A DNA stretch of 64,000 nucleotides, from NCBI GenBank assembly GCA_965262595.1, contig OZ253548.1, positions 62,001 to 126,000 on the forward strand, read 5' to 3'. Of the stretch, positions 8,082 to 16,576 are shown piece after piece. Source of the DNA: CATQHB01 sp965262595. Lineage in GTDB: Bacteria; Chloroflexota; Dehalococcoidia; Lucifugimonadales; UBA3495. The notes under the pieces were generated by a model. That model was not told where the DNA came from and did no database searches. It saw nothing but the letters and a program-made list of their open reading frames with translations. Position 1 is the first letter of the stretch. The number at the start of each line of letters is the position of its first letter. The translations under genes were made by a program, and so were the position numbers.

Positions 8082-8456
8082 ACTTCCTCCTACAATTGAA
8101 CCTTGGGTTACTTTTAGGCCATTATGCTTTGGCGCCGTAATTCTGGCAACCGCCCTTCTTGTCGTCGTCCCTGCCTTCCGCCCGCTACGGAACCGGATGA
8201 GATTGCCTGGAGGCAACAGTTTGCGGCCCAGGCGCCGGAGTCTTTCGAAGTTCCGGGCCCAGGTGTACCACCGCTCATCTCGATCTTGCCGGAGGGCAGG
8301 TTCATGCGTCCGCTTATCCCGAACTCGTCCCCGGCCACGATCGCCACGATCGGATTTATCCCTATAATCGTGAGGCCCGGCCCGGGGGCTTCATCACTAG
8401 CTAAAAGATGCCGGCTCCCCTTATAATTGCAACATCTTGCTAAAGGAGATTAAGGT
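8082..8456. other. Divergent intergenic region
   Basis: A 375-base gap between divergent genes. Apart from the AGGAGG site of the SDR gene and a TATAAT at 8422-8427, no feature is recognised. Frames such as 8114-8347 on the minus strand are unsupported. Confidence 0.5.
8422..8427 (+). promoter_or_regulatory. -10 box upstream of the 108-aa gene
   Basis: TATAAT, 29 bases before the ATG at 8457, in the context CCTTATAAT that is also present before the ThDP gene at 36717. No clear -35 hexamer. Confidence 0.4.
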
Positions 8457-8783
8457 ATGTATTTGGTACGTAGAGTTTGCCGAACCAAGCCCGGTCAGTC
8501 TTGGGCGGTAGCCGGATATCTGGCCAGAATTTGCCAAGCTTACGAAGAGACCGGTAGGAACAAAGCCCAGATATACATCGGTGGTCAAGGCCTTCCGGGG
8601 ACGCCAAACGTGGTCTATGCCGAGTGGACTCAGGAGACAATCGAACCCAACTGGCCTACCAACATTCCGGCGGCGGTGCGGGAATTCAATCCCAAGATGC
8701 AGGAACTGCTGGATGAGTACGCGCTGGAATTGTACGAAATGGCAACTCCGGAGAAGCTGGTGCAAAGAGGGGTAGCCCAGTAG
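8457..8783 (+). CDS. Uncharacterised 108-aa protein
   Basis: A 108-residue soluble protein that begins MYLVRRVCRTKPGQSWAVAG. Its size and its opening, a beta strand followed by a Lys-Pro-Gly turn and a helix, recall small ferredoxin-like alpha/beta-barrel proteins such as NIPSNAP, but the similarity is too weak to assign it. The ATG follows AAAGGAGATTAAGGT, a good ribosome site. It lies 126 bases upstream of an amidohydrolase and then an LLM oxidoreductase on the same strand. It may belong to that module, for example as an accessory or substrate-handling protein (inference). Confidence 0.65.
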   Translation: MYLVRRVCRTKPGQSWAVAGYLARICQAYEETGRNKAQIYIGGQGLPGTPNVVYAEWTQETIEPNWPTNIPAAVREFNPKMQELLDEYALELYEMATPEKLVQRGVAQ

Positions 8784-8909
8784 GACCGGCTGTCCTCAAA
8801 ACTTTCATCCCAATCGAACCATTGAACGCTGGGAGTTGACCCTCCCGGCGTCAAGTATCGTTCACTCCAGCACTTAAAGATATTTGGGTAAACTTTGAAG
8901 GAGCAGGCT

Positions 8910-9728
8910 ATGCTGATAGTTGATGCGCAGGTGCATATTTGGGGCGCCGGACTGCCTACAAATCCGTCTCACCGGCAAATTACTTCCTTTACTATGGACG
9001 ACTTGCTTCGGGAAATGGATGAAGCCGGGGTGGACGCCGCGGTTATCCATCCGCCGGGTTGGGATCCAAACTCCAGCCAACTGGCGGTGGAAGCGGCGAG
9101 TCAGCAACCCAACCGGCTGGCGATTCTGGGTAATTTCCCTTTGGACCAGGAGGAGAGCCGCGGGTTAGTGGCTGGCTGGAAGCAGCGGCCGGGTATGCGG
9201 GGACTGCGTTTCACCTTCCAGCAATCGCATATGCTTTCCTGGCCGACCGATGGAACAATGGATTGGCTCTGGCCGGCGGCCGCCGCTGCCGGTTTGCCGG
9301 TGGCGCTGGCCTGTTCCGCCTTTCTACCGGCCGTCGGTCAAATTGCCGAACGTAACCCGGAAGTTAAGCTGATTGTGGACCACTTTGGGCGCGGCGGCGG
9401 CGGCACTGACGCTGCGGCGTGGGCCAACCTGCCCGACCTGCTGGCCCTGGCCCAGCATCCCAACGTGGCGGTCAAAGCTACCGGCGCCCCGAGCTATTCC
9501 AGCGCCCCCTATCCCTTTTCTAACATCCACGATTACCTCCACCAAATCTATGATTCCTTTGGCCCGGAGCGGATGTTCTGGGGTACCGATATTACTCGGA
9601 TGCCCTGTTCCTGGAAGCAGTGCATTACCCTCTTCACCGAGGAGCTGCCCTGGTTGTCGGAGGAGGACAAAGAGCTGATTATGGGGCGCTCCCTCTGCAA
9701 TTGGCTGGATTGGAACCTGCCGGCGTAA
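8910..9728 (+). CDS. Amidohydrolase_2 family hydrolase
   Basis: A 272-residue metal-dependent TIM-barrel hydrolase. The ATG at 8910 is chosen over an upstream TTG because AAGGAG lies 6 bases before it. The first strand reads LIVDAQVHIW (2-11), a Gln-Val-His form of the HxH metal motif. The C-terminal block GTDITRMPCSWKQC followed by FTEELPWLSEEDKELI is typical of one amidohydrolase_2 subgroup in which this Asp-Ile-Thr-Arg replaces Asp-Trp-Pro. The next gene, 238 bases on, is an LLM flavin oxidoreductase, an arrangement repeated at 27998/29972. The likely reaction is hydrolysis of a lactone, ester or carboxylate made by an oxygenase. Confidence 0.85.
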   Translation: MLIVDAQVHIWGAGLPTNPSHRQITSFTMDDLLREMDEAGVDAAVIHPPGWDPNSSQLAVEAASQQPNRLAILGNFPLDQEESRGLVAGWKQRPGMRGLRFTFQQSHMLSWPTDGTMDWLWPAAAAAGLPVALACSAFLPAVGQIAERNPEVKLIVDHFGRGGGGTDAAAWANLPDLLALAQHPNVAVKATGAPSYSSAPYPFSNIHDYLHQIYDSFGPERMFWGTDITRMPCSWKQCITLFTEELPWLSEEDKELIMGRSLCNWLDWNLPA

Positions 9729-9966
9729 TTACGAAATACCGTTCCTGGCCGACAAATATGGGGCAGACGAACCCACCCGGAATTCTGGGAAAACGGCCTC
9801 GCCTTCTTGAGCCGGGTTCGGATTGACCCGAACGTGAGTGGGGTATAAACTGTAGCCAAAAGTTGCGTCGGAACAGCCTCGCCAAAGCGGCTGGTAATCC
9901 ATCGGTTTTCCCAAACGGGGCGGAACTACCTCAACAAAGTAAAATAGTTTCAGGAGGCAATCCCTT

Positions 9967-11037
9967 ATGGATTTTGGAATTTTCCTGGACTTCCCAACGG
10001 CGGGAGGCTCTCACGCGGATGCCTTCCGGGAGACCTTCGAGTTGGTTGACCTGGCAGATAATCTGGGTCTGGATACCGTTTGGCTGGGCGAGACTCACTT
10101 TACACCGGATCGGGCGGTGCATTCCGCTCAGATGGTAATCGCCAGCTCGATCGGCACGAGGACCAAGCATCTGCGGGTGGGATCGGCGGTGCATGTGCTG
10201 CCCCTGGTGCATCCCCTGCGGATCGCCGAAGAGGCCGCCACGGTGGACCAGATTAGTCAAGGACGGTTCGAGTTTGGCGTGGGCCGGAGCGGCAATATCC
10301 GGGCCTACGACACCATGGGTATTGACTATCTGGAAAGCAAAGACCGGTTCCAGGAAGCCCTGGAAATCATCATGCAAGCCTTCAGCGGCGAGACCTTTTC
10401 CTATGAGGGCAAATATAATCACATAACCAACGCTCGGCTCACGCCGCTGCCTTATACCAAGCCCCATCCCAAGGTTCGAATCGCTTCCAGTGGCGACGAT
10501 AGTTTTGAGCGGGTGGGTCGCCTAGGATTTCCTATTTTTCTGTCAATGCGCGGCATGGATGTGAACGAACTGGAAACCAACATGAAATACTACCACGAGG
10601 CGTGGAAGAAGGCCGGCCATCCTGGGGAAAGCGGAGACATAATGGCGCGGTTCCCCATTTACGTGGCTCCCACCGAAGAAGATGCATTGGAAGAGCCCCG
10701 CGAAACCATAGAGAGTTACTTCCGTCGGATGCGGGAGCGCTTCCAGCAGGGCCGGTTTGAAGAAGCTTTGGCGTCAACCGGTGGCGGTCCGGAGTTGATC
10801 GAGCAGAGGAGACAACGCTTGGCGCGCCTGGAGCAAATGAGCTACGAGGAAATTCTGGATACCAAGGTGATAGTTGGCAGCCCGGACCAGGTAATAGACC
10901 GCCTGTACCAGTACAAGGAAAAACTGGGCCTGACCGGGTTTACGGCGGAACTGAATCCCGGCGGCCTGCTTCCCAAAGAGGCGGTACAACGCAGTCTCAA
11001 ACTGCTCGCTGAAGAGGTAATGCCAGCCTTCAAGTAA
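9967..11037 (+). CDS. LLM class flavin-dependent oxidoreductase (module copy A)
   Basis: A 356-residue luciferase-like TIM-barrel enzyme. Signature segments are TVWLGETHFTPDRAV near residue 40, LPLVHPLRIAEEAATVDQ and GRFEFGVGRSGNIRAYD. It is strikingly similar along its whole length to the 350-residue protein at 29972-31024. The shared C-terminal block (Glu-Leu-Asn-Pro-Gly-Gly to PKEAVQRSL and the end Val-Met-Pro-Ala-Phe-Lys) shows duplication within this genome. An AGGAGG site precedes the ATG. A strong palindromic terminator follows. Probably an FMN-dependent monooxygenase that needs reduced flavin from an unlinked reductase. Confidence 0.92.
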   Translation: MDFGIFLDFPTAGGSHADAFRETFELVDLADNLGLDTVWLGETHFTPDRAVHSAQMVIASSIGTRTKHLRVGSAVHVLPLVHPLRIAEEAATVDQISQGRFEFGVGRSGNIRAYDTMGIDYLESKDRFQEALEIIMQAFSGETFSYEGKYNHITNARLTPLPYTKPHPKVRIASSGDDSFERVGRLGFPIFLSMRGMDVNELETNMKYYHEAWKKAGHPGESGDIMARFPIYVAPTEEDALEEPRETIESYFRRMRERFQQGRFEEALASTGGGPELIEQRRQRLARLEQMSYEEILDTKVIVGSPDQVIDRLYQYKEKLGLTGFTAELNPGGLLPKEAVQRSLKLLAEEVMPAFK

Positions 11038-11075
11038 GACCGGCAACGGCAATCAGTATTACCGATTTCCAAAAC

Positions 11076-11106
11076 AAAGGGGCAGGTTTCAAACCTGCCC
11101 CCTTTG
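11076..11106. terminator. Bidirectional terminator built from a palindromic repeat
   Basis: AAAGGGGCAGGTTTCAAACC and its mirror form a hairpin between the converging LLM and ABC permease genes, followed by TTTGTTTT on the plus strand and AAAACAAAG (T-rich on the minus strand) on the other side. It shares its TTTCAAAC core with 3451-3486. Confidence 0.7.
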
Positions 11107-11124
11107 TTTTGCCGGTTGTCTAAT

Positions 11125-12036
11125 CTACATAGTGTTCCGCAGCTTGGGGTCCAGTTTGTCCCGCAGCCAGTCGCCCAGCAGGTTCATCGAAAGCACGGTC
11201 AGCAGAATCGCCATGCCTGGGAAGAACGATATCCACCAGCCATTGCCGGCTGCAATCAGATTCCGTCCGTCGGCCACCATCAGGCCCCATGCCGGAGTGG
11301 GTCTAGGTATTCCCACGCCCAGGAAGCTTAATCCGGCTTCCAGCAGTATTACCTGCCCCACTTCCAGGGTAGCCAGCACGATGAGGGTGTTGACTACGTT
11401 GGGGAAAAGGTGGCGGCTCATTATGCGGAAGTTTGAAGCGCCGGCCACCCGGGCCTTGGCTATAAAGTCCTGGTTTTTCAGGGCCAGAGTCTCGCCCCGC
11501 ACCAGCCGGGCGTAGCGTACCCATAACACCAGAGCGATGACAATAATCACGGTGTGGAACCCCGGACCCATGACCCCGACCAGCACGAGGGCCAGCAGAA
11601 CTGATTGAACGGACAGTTTTATATCCACTAGTCGCATGATGACGTGGTCCACCCAACCACCAAAGTACCCGGCTATTAGACCCAGAGCGGTACCCACGAA
11701 GCCGCCGCTGAGGATAGAGAGTCCGGCAACTATAAGGGATACGCGAGCACCGTGAATTATTCGGCTGGCAACGTCATAGCCCACCTTATCAGTACCGAGA
11801 GGATGTTCCCACGTCCCGCCTTCCTGCCAGACAGGAGGTGTCAGCCGTTCGGTTAAGTGACCTTCCAACGGGTCCTGAAGCCAGGTGTCAGTTATCTGGG
11901 TGGCAAAAAGCCCCGGTACGGCCAGTACCAATATAAGGATTGCCAAGGGTCCCAACGGGTAGCGTCGCGCCACGCCCAAAGCCCGCACAAATCTACCATT
12001 TACATAAGCTGGCGCGTGAAGATCTAAAAATGCCAT
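11125..12036 (-). CDS. ABC transporter permease, DppC/OppC type
   Basis: A 303-residue inner-membrane permease of the peptide/nickel importer family. It has an N-terminal membrane segment (about residues 30-47), a periplasmic loop and a core of five helices. The cytoplasmic coupling loop reads VAGASNFRIMSRHLFPN, the position where the ATPase docks, and is followed by EAGLSFLGVGIPRPTPAWG, a hallmark of DppC proteins. The ATG has AAGGAG 8 bases upstream. It lies 48 bases after its partner permease. It pairs with the permease at 12085 and the lipoprotein at 13301. No ATPase subunits follow; the operon ends at a terminator. Confidence 0.92.
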   Translation of the reverse strand: MAFLDLHAPAYVNGRFVRALGVARRYPLGPLAILILVLAVPGLFATQITDTWLQDPLEGHLTERLTPPVWQEGGTWEHPLGTDKVGYDVASRIIHGARVSLIVAGLSILSGGFVGTALGLIAGYFGGWVDHVIMRLVDIKLSVQSVLLALVLVGVMGPGFHTVIIVIALVLWVRYARLVRGETLALKNQDFIAKARVAGASNFRIMSRHLFPNVVNTLIVLATLEVGQVILLEAGLSFLGVGIPRPTPAWGLMVADGRNLIAAGNGWWISFFPGMAILLTVLSMNLLGDWLRDKLDPKLRNTM

Positions 12037-12084
12037 TGAGCAATCTCCTTACAGCATGGCAAAGGCCAACGAAAGTGGTCGTGG

Positions 12085-13020
12085 CTAGGTCAGCCGTATT
12101 CGGGGATCCAGGTAAGCGTACAGAATATCGATCAGCAGGCTGACAACTACGTAAATGAAGGCGAAGACGACTACAATGCTCTGGACCACCTGGAAATCTC
12201 GTGATCGGATCGCCTCGATGGCCAGGAGGCCCACCCCCGGGTAGGCAAACACCGTTTCGGTAATCACCGATCCGGTAATAAGTCCGGCAAACTGTAAGCC
12301 GAAGTAAGTAAGGGGCACCAAAGCGGCATTTCGCAGACAATGCTTCCAGATAATCTTCCATTCAGGGATACCTTTGATACGGGCCAGCTTGACGTATTCG
12401 CTGTCCAGTACATCCAGCATGGAGGAACGGCTCAGCCTCAGACCGGCAGCCAGGCCGAAGGCGCCCAATGCAATGGCAGGCAATACCAGATGATGGATGC
12501 CGTCCAAAGTTCCTTCTCCCTTGCCGGAAGTTGGAAACAAGTTCCAATGAACCGCAAGAATCCAGACCATCATAATGCCGAGCCAGAAATTGGGCACCGC
12601 CTGTCCCAGCAAGGCGAATAACTTGCCACCGGCATCCCAGATAGAGTCCTTCTTGACCGCCGATAGAATACCCAAGGGTAAAGATAATAATACGCTGACT
12701 ACAAAAGCAACGAGGGTAAGTCGGACTGTAGCCGGTAGTCGCTGGAGGATCAGCTCTCCGGCGGATCTGCCCGGCCATTTTATGGACTCACCGAGGTTGC
12801 CTCTGAAGATGTTGCCTACGTAAACAATGTATTGAACGTGTAGCGGTTGGTCCAAGCCCCAATAGGCGGTTAGCCGCTCAAAATCTTCATTTGTTGCTTC
12901 TTCGGGTAGCAATACGTCCGCGGGGTTGCCGCTGGCTCGGGTAAGGGCAAAGATGATGAGACTTATGGCAAAGAGAGTGATTACGGCGTGAAATCCACGG
13001 ACTACGATGTAGCGCTGCAT
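12085..13020 (-). CDS. ABC transporter permease, DppB/OppB type
   Basis: A 311-residue integral membrane protein with the DppB layout: an N-terminal helix (about 9-30), the DUF-like segment that holds Gly-Leu-Asp-Gln-Pro-Leu, then five core helices. The coupling loop includes YVKLARIKGIPEWKIIWKHC, and the C-terminal helix is typical. It is the first permease of the operon SBP-DppB-DppC and would import oligopeptides or other small organic solutes together with the DppC-type partner. It starts 280 bases after the binding-protein gene, with a stable hairpin between them. Confidence 0.92.
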   Translation of the reverse strand: MQRYIVVRGFHAVITLFAISLIIFALTRASGNPADVLLPEEATNEDFERLTAYWGLDQPLHVQYIVYVGNIFRGNLGESIKWPGRSAGELILQRLPATVRLTLVAFVVSVLLSLPLGILSAVKKDSIWDAGGKLFALLGQAVPNFWLGIMMVWILAVHWNLFPTSGKGEGTLDGIHHLVLPAIALGAFGLAAGLRLSRSSMLDVLDSEYVKLARIKGIPEWKIIWKHCLRNAALVPLTYFGLQFAGLITGSVITETVFAYPGVGLLAIEAIRSRDFQVVQSIVVVFAFIYVVVSLLIDILYAYLDPRIRLT

Positions 13021-13221
13021 CTTGATTGTCCTCTGAGGGACCCCTTATCGGTCTTAGATTACATTTCCAGCTAAATTGGCTGGGGAAATATTCCTCTAAT
13101 GTTGCATGTGGACTATTCAGATAAGAAAACTACACTCATTTTCCTATCCCGCCGAGGGGGACTTCTATGCTGTCGGATAACTGGGACGAGGTCTTCTCGT
13201 CTAATTTATTGGTTAATCCAT

Positions 13222-13251
13222 CCCCCTCCTCACTTATTGGTGAGGAGGGGG
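13222..13251. terminator. Strong stem-loop between binding-protein and permease genes
   Basis: A perfect 12-bp stem (CCCCCTCCTCAC / GTGAGGAGGGGG) with a 6-base loop, in the 280-base gap of the ABC operon. On the minus strand it is not followed by a T-tract, so it is more likely a 3'-end-stabilising or partial-termination element that would raise the amount of binding protein over permease. On the plus strand CATTTTA follows. Confidence 0.6.
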
Positions 13252-13300
13252 CATTTTACCTTGGGAGAACCGTGTTTGGTGTAAAAGCTTTCAGGAGCTC

Positions 13301-15055
13301 TTACTTGGTTGCGGGGACCTGGTTGTGCCAGTAGTACCCGCGGTTCAGGTACACCCAGTCTTCCAAGACTTCCGGGTTGACCGTGAAGTTGAACCGGAAC
13401 CAGAAGACAGGAATGGTCCAATATTGGTCGTACCAGAAGTTGGCAACATCCCGCCCAATCACGTCAATCTCATCCTGAGTAAAGACCGTAAGGGTTTCCT
13501 CATACTTTTCTTGCATGAAGGGGTGGTCAAAACTATGACCGCTGGTGTTGGAAGGAGCATTGGTCCGAATCCGGTCCTGGATCTTCCGGAAGCTGAACAC
13601 GTTGGCATACATCATGTGTTGGATCTGTTTGGCCCTCCGCATTGCGGAGTACGCTCCAGATTCCAGGTCGGTGATTTTCACCTCGATGCCCACCGGACCC
13701 CAGTACTGGGGCAGAGCCTCCACTGCGAGAGGAGATTCCGGCTCGCCGGAGGTGCGGTAGTTAAGCATTTCCACCTTTACCGGATTGTCCGGCCCGTATC
13801 CGGCTTCAATTAGCAAACGCTTGGCCTCCTCCGGGTCGTAACCGTAAGCCTCGTCCCATTGGGTTTCCCATTCCGGGTTGTAGATATTGGGATCCAGCAC
13901 CTCGTGGCAGCAAGCGGTTACGTGCATCCGCTGCCCCTCGCCGCGGAAGATGTAGTCATTCAACTCATCCCGGTTGATGGCTTTGTTCATGGCCTTGCGT
14001 ACCCGGATGTCGGCCCACGGGGTGGTGGGGTCAAAATCGGGGTCGCCGGGCATGAAGTACATACCGCCGAAGAATAGGCTGAGCTGGCTGAACGCCTGCT
14101 GGGCCGGAATGACCTTCATCCCGTTTTCCAGGGCAGTTGTCTGGAGGTCGCGGGAGAGGGCAATGGCGTGTATTTCCCCGGCCAGCAATCCGGCGAGCCT
14201 GGTAGATTCCTCGCCGATCCACCGTATTTCCATTTCTTCGAAAGGCGCCTGATACCGCCAGTGTTCGTAGGGGACCCTTTCATATACCACGCTCTCACCC
14301 AGCTTTCGTTCTTCATACTGGTAGTAGCTGGTACTTGCGGGCTTTACATCGTCGAAGTTTTCGTAGCCTACTTCGTCCAACTGGTCTTTGCTGAAGGATA
14401 TCAACTCAAGGCCGGTGGGTAGGTTCGAGGCCACGCTTAGCATGGGAAGGGATGGGTTTTTCATATGGAAGATTATGGTGTGATCATCCACTACCTCCGC
14501 ACTGTCCATCTCTTTCCAGAAGCTGGTGGTGCTGGACGCGCAACCTTCGTCTCCTTTGGCTATTGCTATGTTCGCGAAGTCCTTAGCGGTTAGCTCGCCA
14601 TAGCCATGGTGGAATTGGACTCCCTCGCGCAGATGGAAAGTCCAAGACCTGGCATCAGCAGTGGTTTCCCAAGATTCCGCCAGCCAGGGAACTATTTCGG
14701 CGGTGACCGGATCGGCCTCCACCAGGAATTCCACGTAGGGCAGGAACTGGGAGATAATGGGGCGGTTCCCGCCACAATGCTGGTTGGTCTCTACCTGAAT
14801 CTCACCCTGAGACTCGACGTACCGTACCACCGTGGGTTCGGCCATCTCTTTTTCCATGGCCGCTTCCGGCATCGCCGTGGGGGGCACTTTGGCGGCGGCT
14901 GGTTCTGCCGCTGCCGGTTCTACTACGGCCGGCGCGGCCGGCGCTACTTCGGCCGTTTCAGGAGCGCTTGCGCCGCAAGCAATTGCCAAAGTCAGAACAA
15001 ATAGAGCGGATGCTAAAACCAGCAATTTCGGAGTTAAAAGCCAACGGTTCCACAT
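13301..15055 (-). CDS. ABC transporter substrate-binding lipoprotein, family 5
   Basis: A 584-residue extracytoplasmic binding protein of the DppA/OppA family (SBP_bac_5). A hydrophobic signal (about 8-26) ends at a lipobox with Cys27 (Leu-Ala-Ile-Ala-Cys). A 45-residue Ala/Pro/Glu linker (about 30-75) then spaces the protein from the membrane. The family block that holds AESWETTADARSWTFHLREG is clear. The ATG at 15055 has AAGGAGGAC upstream and a good promoter lies at 15110-15138. It is the first gene of the importer operon. The ligand is unknown; the surrounding genes suggest organic acids or peptides, but that is inference. Confidence 0.92.
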   Translation of the reverse strand: MWNRWLLTPKLLVLASALFVLTLAIACGASAPETAEVAPAAPAVVEPAAAEPAAAKVPPTAMPEAAMEKEMAEPTVVRYVESQGEIQVETNQHCGGNRPIISQFLPYVEFLVEADPVTAEIVPWLAESWETTADARSWTFHLREGVQFHHGYGELTAKDFANIAIAKGDEGCASSTTSFWKEMDSAEVVDDHTIIFHMKNPSLPMLSVASNLPTGLELISFSKDQLDEVGYENFDDVKPASTSYYQYEERKLGESVVYERVPYEHWRYQAPFEEMEIRWIGEESTRLAGLLAGEIHAIALSRDLQTTALENGMKVIPAQQAFSQLSLFFGGMYFMPGDPDFDPTTPWADIRVRKAMNKAINRDELNDYIFRGEGQRMHVTACCHEVLDPNIYNPEWETQWDEAYGYDPEEAKRLLIEAGYGPDNPVKVEMLNYRTSGEPESPLAVEALPQYWGPVGIEVKITDLESGAYSAMRRAKQIQHMMYANVFSFRKIQDRIRTNAPSNTSGHSFDHPFMQEKYEETLTVFTQDEIDVIGRDVANFWYDQYWTIPVFWFRFNFTVNPEVLEDWVYLNRGYYWHNQVPATK

Positions 15056-15109
15056 GGATAGTCCTCCTTGTTATTAGAGGTAACTAGCGCCACCCGAGGA
15101 TAGTTACAC

Positions 15110-15138
15110 AATATAAAGCCAAGTAGGGAAAATGTCAA
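15110..15138 (-). promoter_or_regulatory. Sigma-70 promoter of the ABC importer operon
   Basis: On the minus strand TTGACA (15138-15133) and TATATT (15115-15110) are separated by exactly 17 bases, about 55 bases before the lipoprotein start. One of the best promoter matches in the window. Confidence 0.7.
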
Positions 15139-15624
15139 TAATCCGTATTTGGTGCTAACCAAGTTTCGAATGAGCAGCCAGAGGTGACGAATGACGTAAC
15201 GTATGGGCCAGAAATGAATTGGTGGCGCTGTTTGCCTGGTGAAGTCCTTTAGAGATGTTAAAGCAGAGGGTTCTAGGCTGGCCCAGCTATCAGATACAAA
15301 GGTAGGTTCATTACCGTTCGTTAAGCATATTACCCCCCCAACGCAGCGGGGGGCAACAATTCCTGCCGCGCCTCTTTTCGTTGTTGATCGTCGGTCTTGG
15401 TTACCGTTAGTATGGGGACGGTTGCCCGCAGGTTGCCAAAAGAGTTAATATTGGTCAGGAAACTGGAGCAGTCCGCTGGCGAGGGCCCGGTTCCGGGAAC
15501 CAGATAACCTTCCAGGGAACCTAATCCGACAGCCGTTTGCATTGCGGGACATCCCTTATAGGGTATATGGAATATAGGTTATGTGGAAGGCGCCGCATAA
15601 AGCCGCCGGAGAGGAGAGAGCGCT
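15139..15624. other. Divergent intergenic region
   Basis: About 490 bases between the importer promoter and the SDR gene. A short GC-rich stem (CCCCCC / GGGGGG) lies at 15333-15352. No open frame here is convincing and no promoter for the SDR gene stands out. Confidence 0.5.
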
Positions 15625-16464
15625 ATGGCAGGAGAATTGGACCCCAGGGCGGCCGGAGCCCGGCGTTTTGAAGGACAGGTAGCCGTGATTACCGGCGCCG
15701 GTCAGGGTATCGGAGCCGCTGCCGCCCGCCGCCTGGCCCAGGAAGGCGCCTCGGTCGTCATCGGGGACATGGTGGAAGAATCCTCGCTGCGGGTGCGCGA
15801 TGAGCTAAGGGACTTTGGCGCCTCCAGCATTATTTCCCTGGGAGAGCTATCCAAGTGGGAAAACGCTCAGGCTTTGATGGCTCGCGCCTACGATGAATAC
15901 GGACGGATTGATGTCCTGGCCAACGTGGCCGGCGGGACCATCTGGTTTCAGTCCTTTCAATACTATACGCCGGAACAGATACAAGCTGAGATTGACAAGA
16001 GCTTCTGGACTGCCGTTTGGTGCTGTCGGGCGGTTCTCCCCTATATGCTTGAGCAGAAATCCGGCGCGATTGTAAACGTGGCTACTCACGCCGTAACCGG
16101 AGCCTTCCGGGTGCCTTACGCGGCGGCCAAAGCGGGTCAGATCGGCCTCACCACCTCTCTATCCCGCGAGGTTGCCCCTATGGGTATCCGGGTTAACTGC
16201 ATGGCTCCCAGCGGCACCCTGGCCGATGACCGGGTGACACCCCGTAATTACGGCATAACGGCTGCTCCTCCGGAGTTACCCCAGGAAGAGCTTGACCTCC
16301 AGGAGACATACCGGCAGCAGACCCGGCTTTCGGAGATACCGATGGGTCGCCGTGGCGAGGCGGACGAGCAGGCCGCGGCGATCGCTTTTCTCGCCTCTCA
16401 CGACGCATCTTACATCACCGGTCAGGTATTGGCGGTGGGCGGCGGGCAGCCCTACCCCTTTTAA
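15625..16464 (+). CDS. SDR dehydrogenase, similar to cis-diol (BenD-type) dehydrogenases
   Basis: A 279-residue SDR with the cofactor motif TGAGQGIG (23-30) and catalytic Tyr165/Lys169 in VPYAAAKAG. The catalytic-Ser position reads Asn-Val-Ala-Thr (151-154), so Thr154 may substitute. The segment around ANVAGGTIWFQSFQYYTPEQ followed by WCCRAVLPYMLEQ closely recalls BenD-type 1,2-dihydroxycyclohexadiene-carboxylate dehydrogenases, which re-aromatise diols made by Rieske dioxygenases. A Rieske oxygenase gene follows 112 bases later on the same strand, which fits that role. A GGAGAGGAGAG site precedes the ATG. The substrate is inferred, not shown. Confidence 0.88.
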   Translation: MAGELDPRAAGARRFEGQVAVITGAGQGIGAAAARRLAQEGASVVIGDMVEESSLRVRDELRDFGASSIISLGELSKWENAQALMARAYDEYGRIDVLANVAGGTIWFQSFQYYTPEQIQAEIDKSFWTAVWCCRAVLPYMLEQKSGAIVNVATHAVTGAFRVPYAAAKAGQIGLTTSLSREVAPMGIRVNCMAPSGTLADDRVTPRNYGITAAPPELPQEELDLQETYRQQTRLSEIPMGRRGEADEQAAAIAFLASHDASYITGQVLAVGGGQPYPF

Positions 16465-16576
16465 TTAACTCGGCATTGCTGCCGCGCTCTAAACTTGCGA
16501 CCTTTTTGCGTAACTGGAAACCAAAGCTGAAAATACCGGAAGATCCTGCCGCTAATCCCTATTTAGAGGAGAAGTT

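Noticed and set aside
7332..8216. A 45-residue N-terminal extension of the SDR gene
   Set aside because: The extension is basic, unlike the family, and the ATG at 8081 has an AGGAGG site and the conserved first strand.
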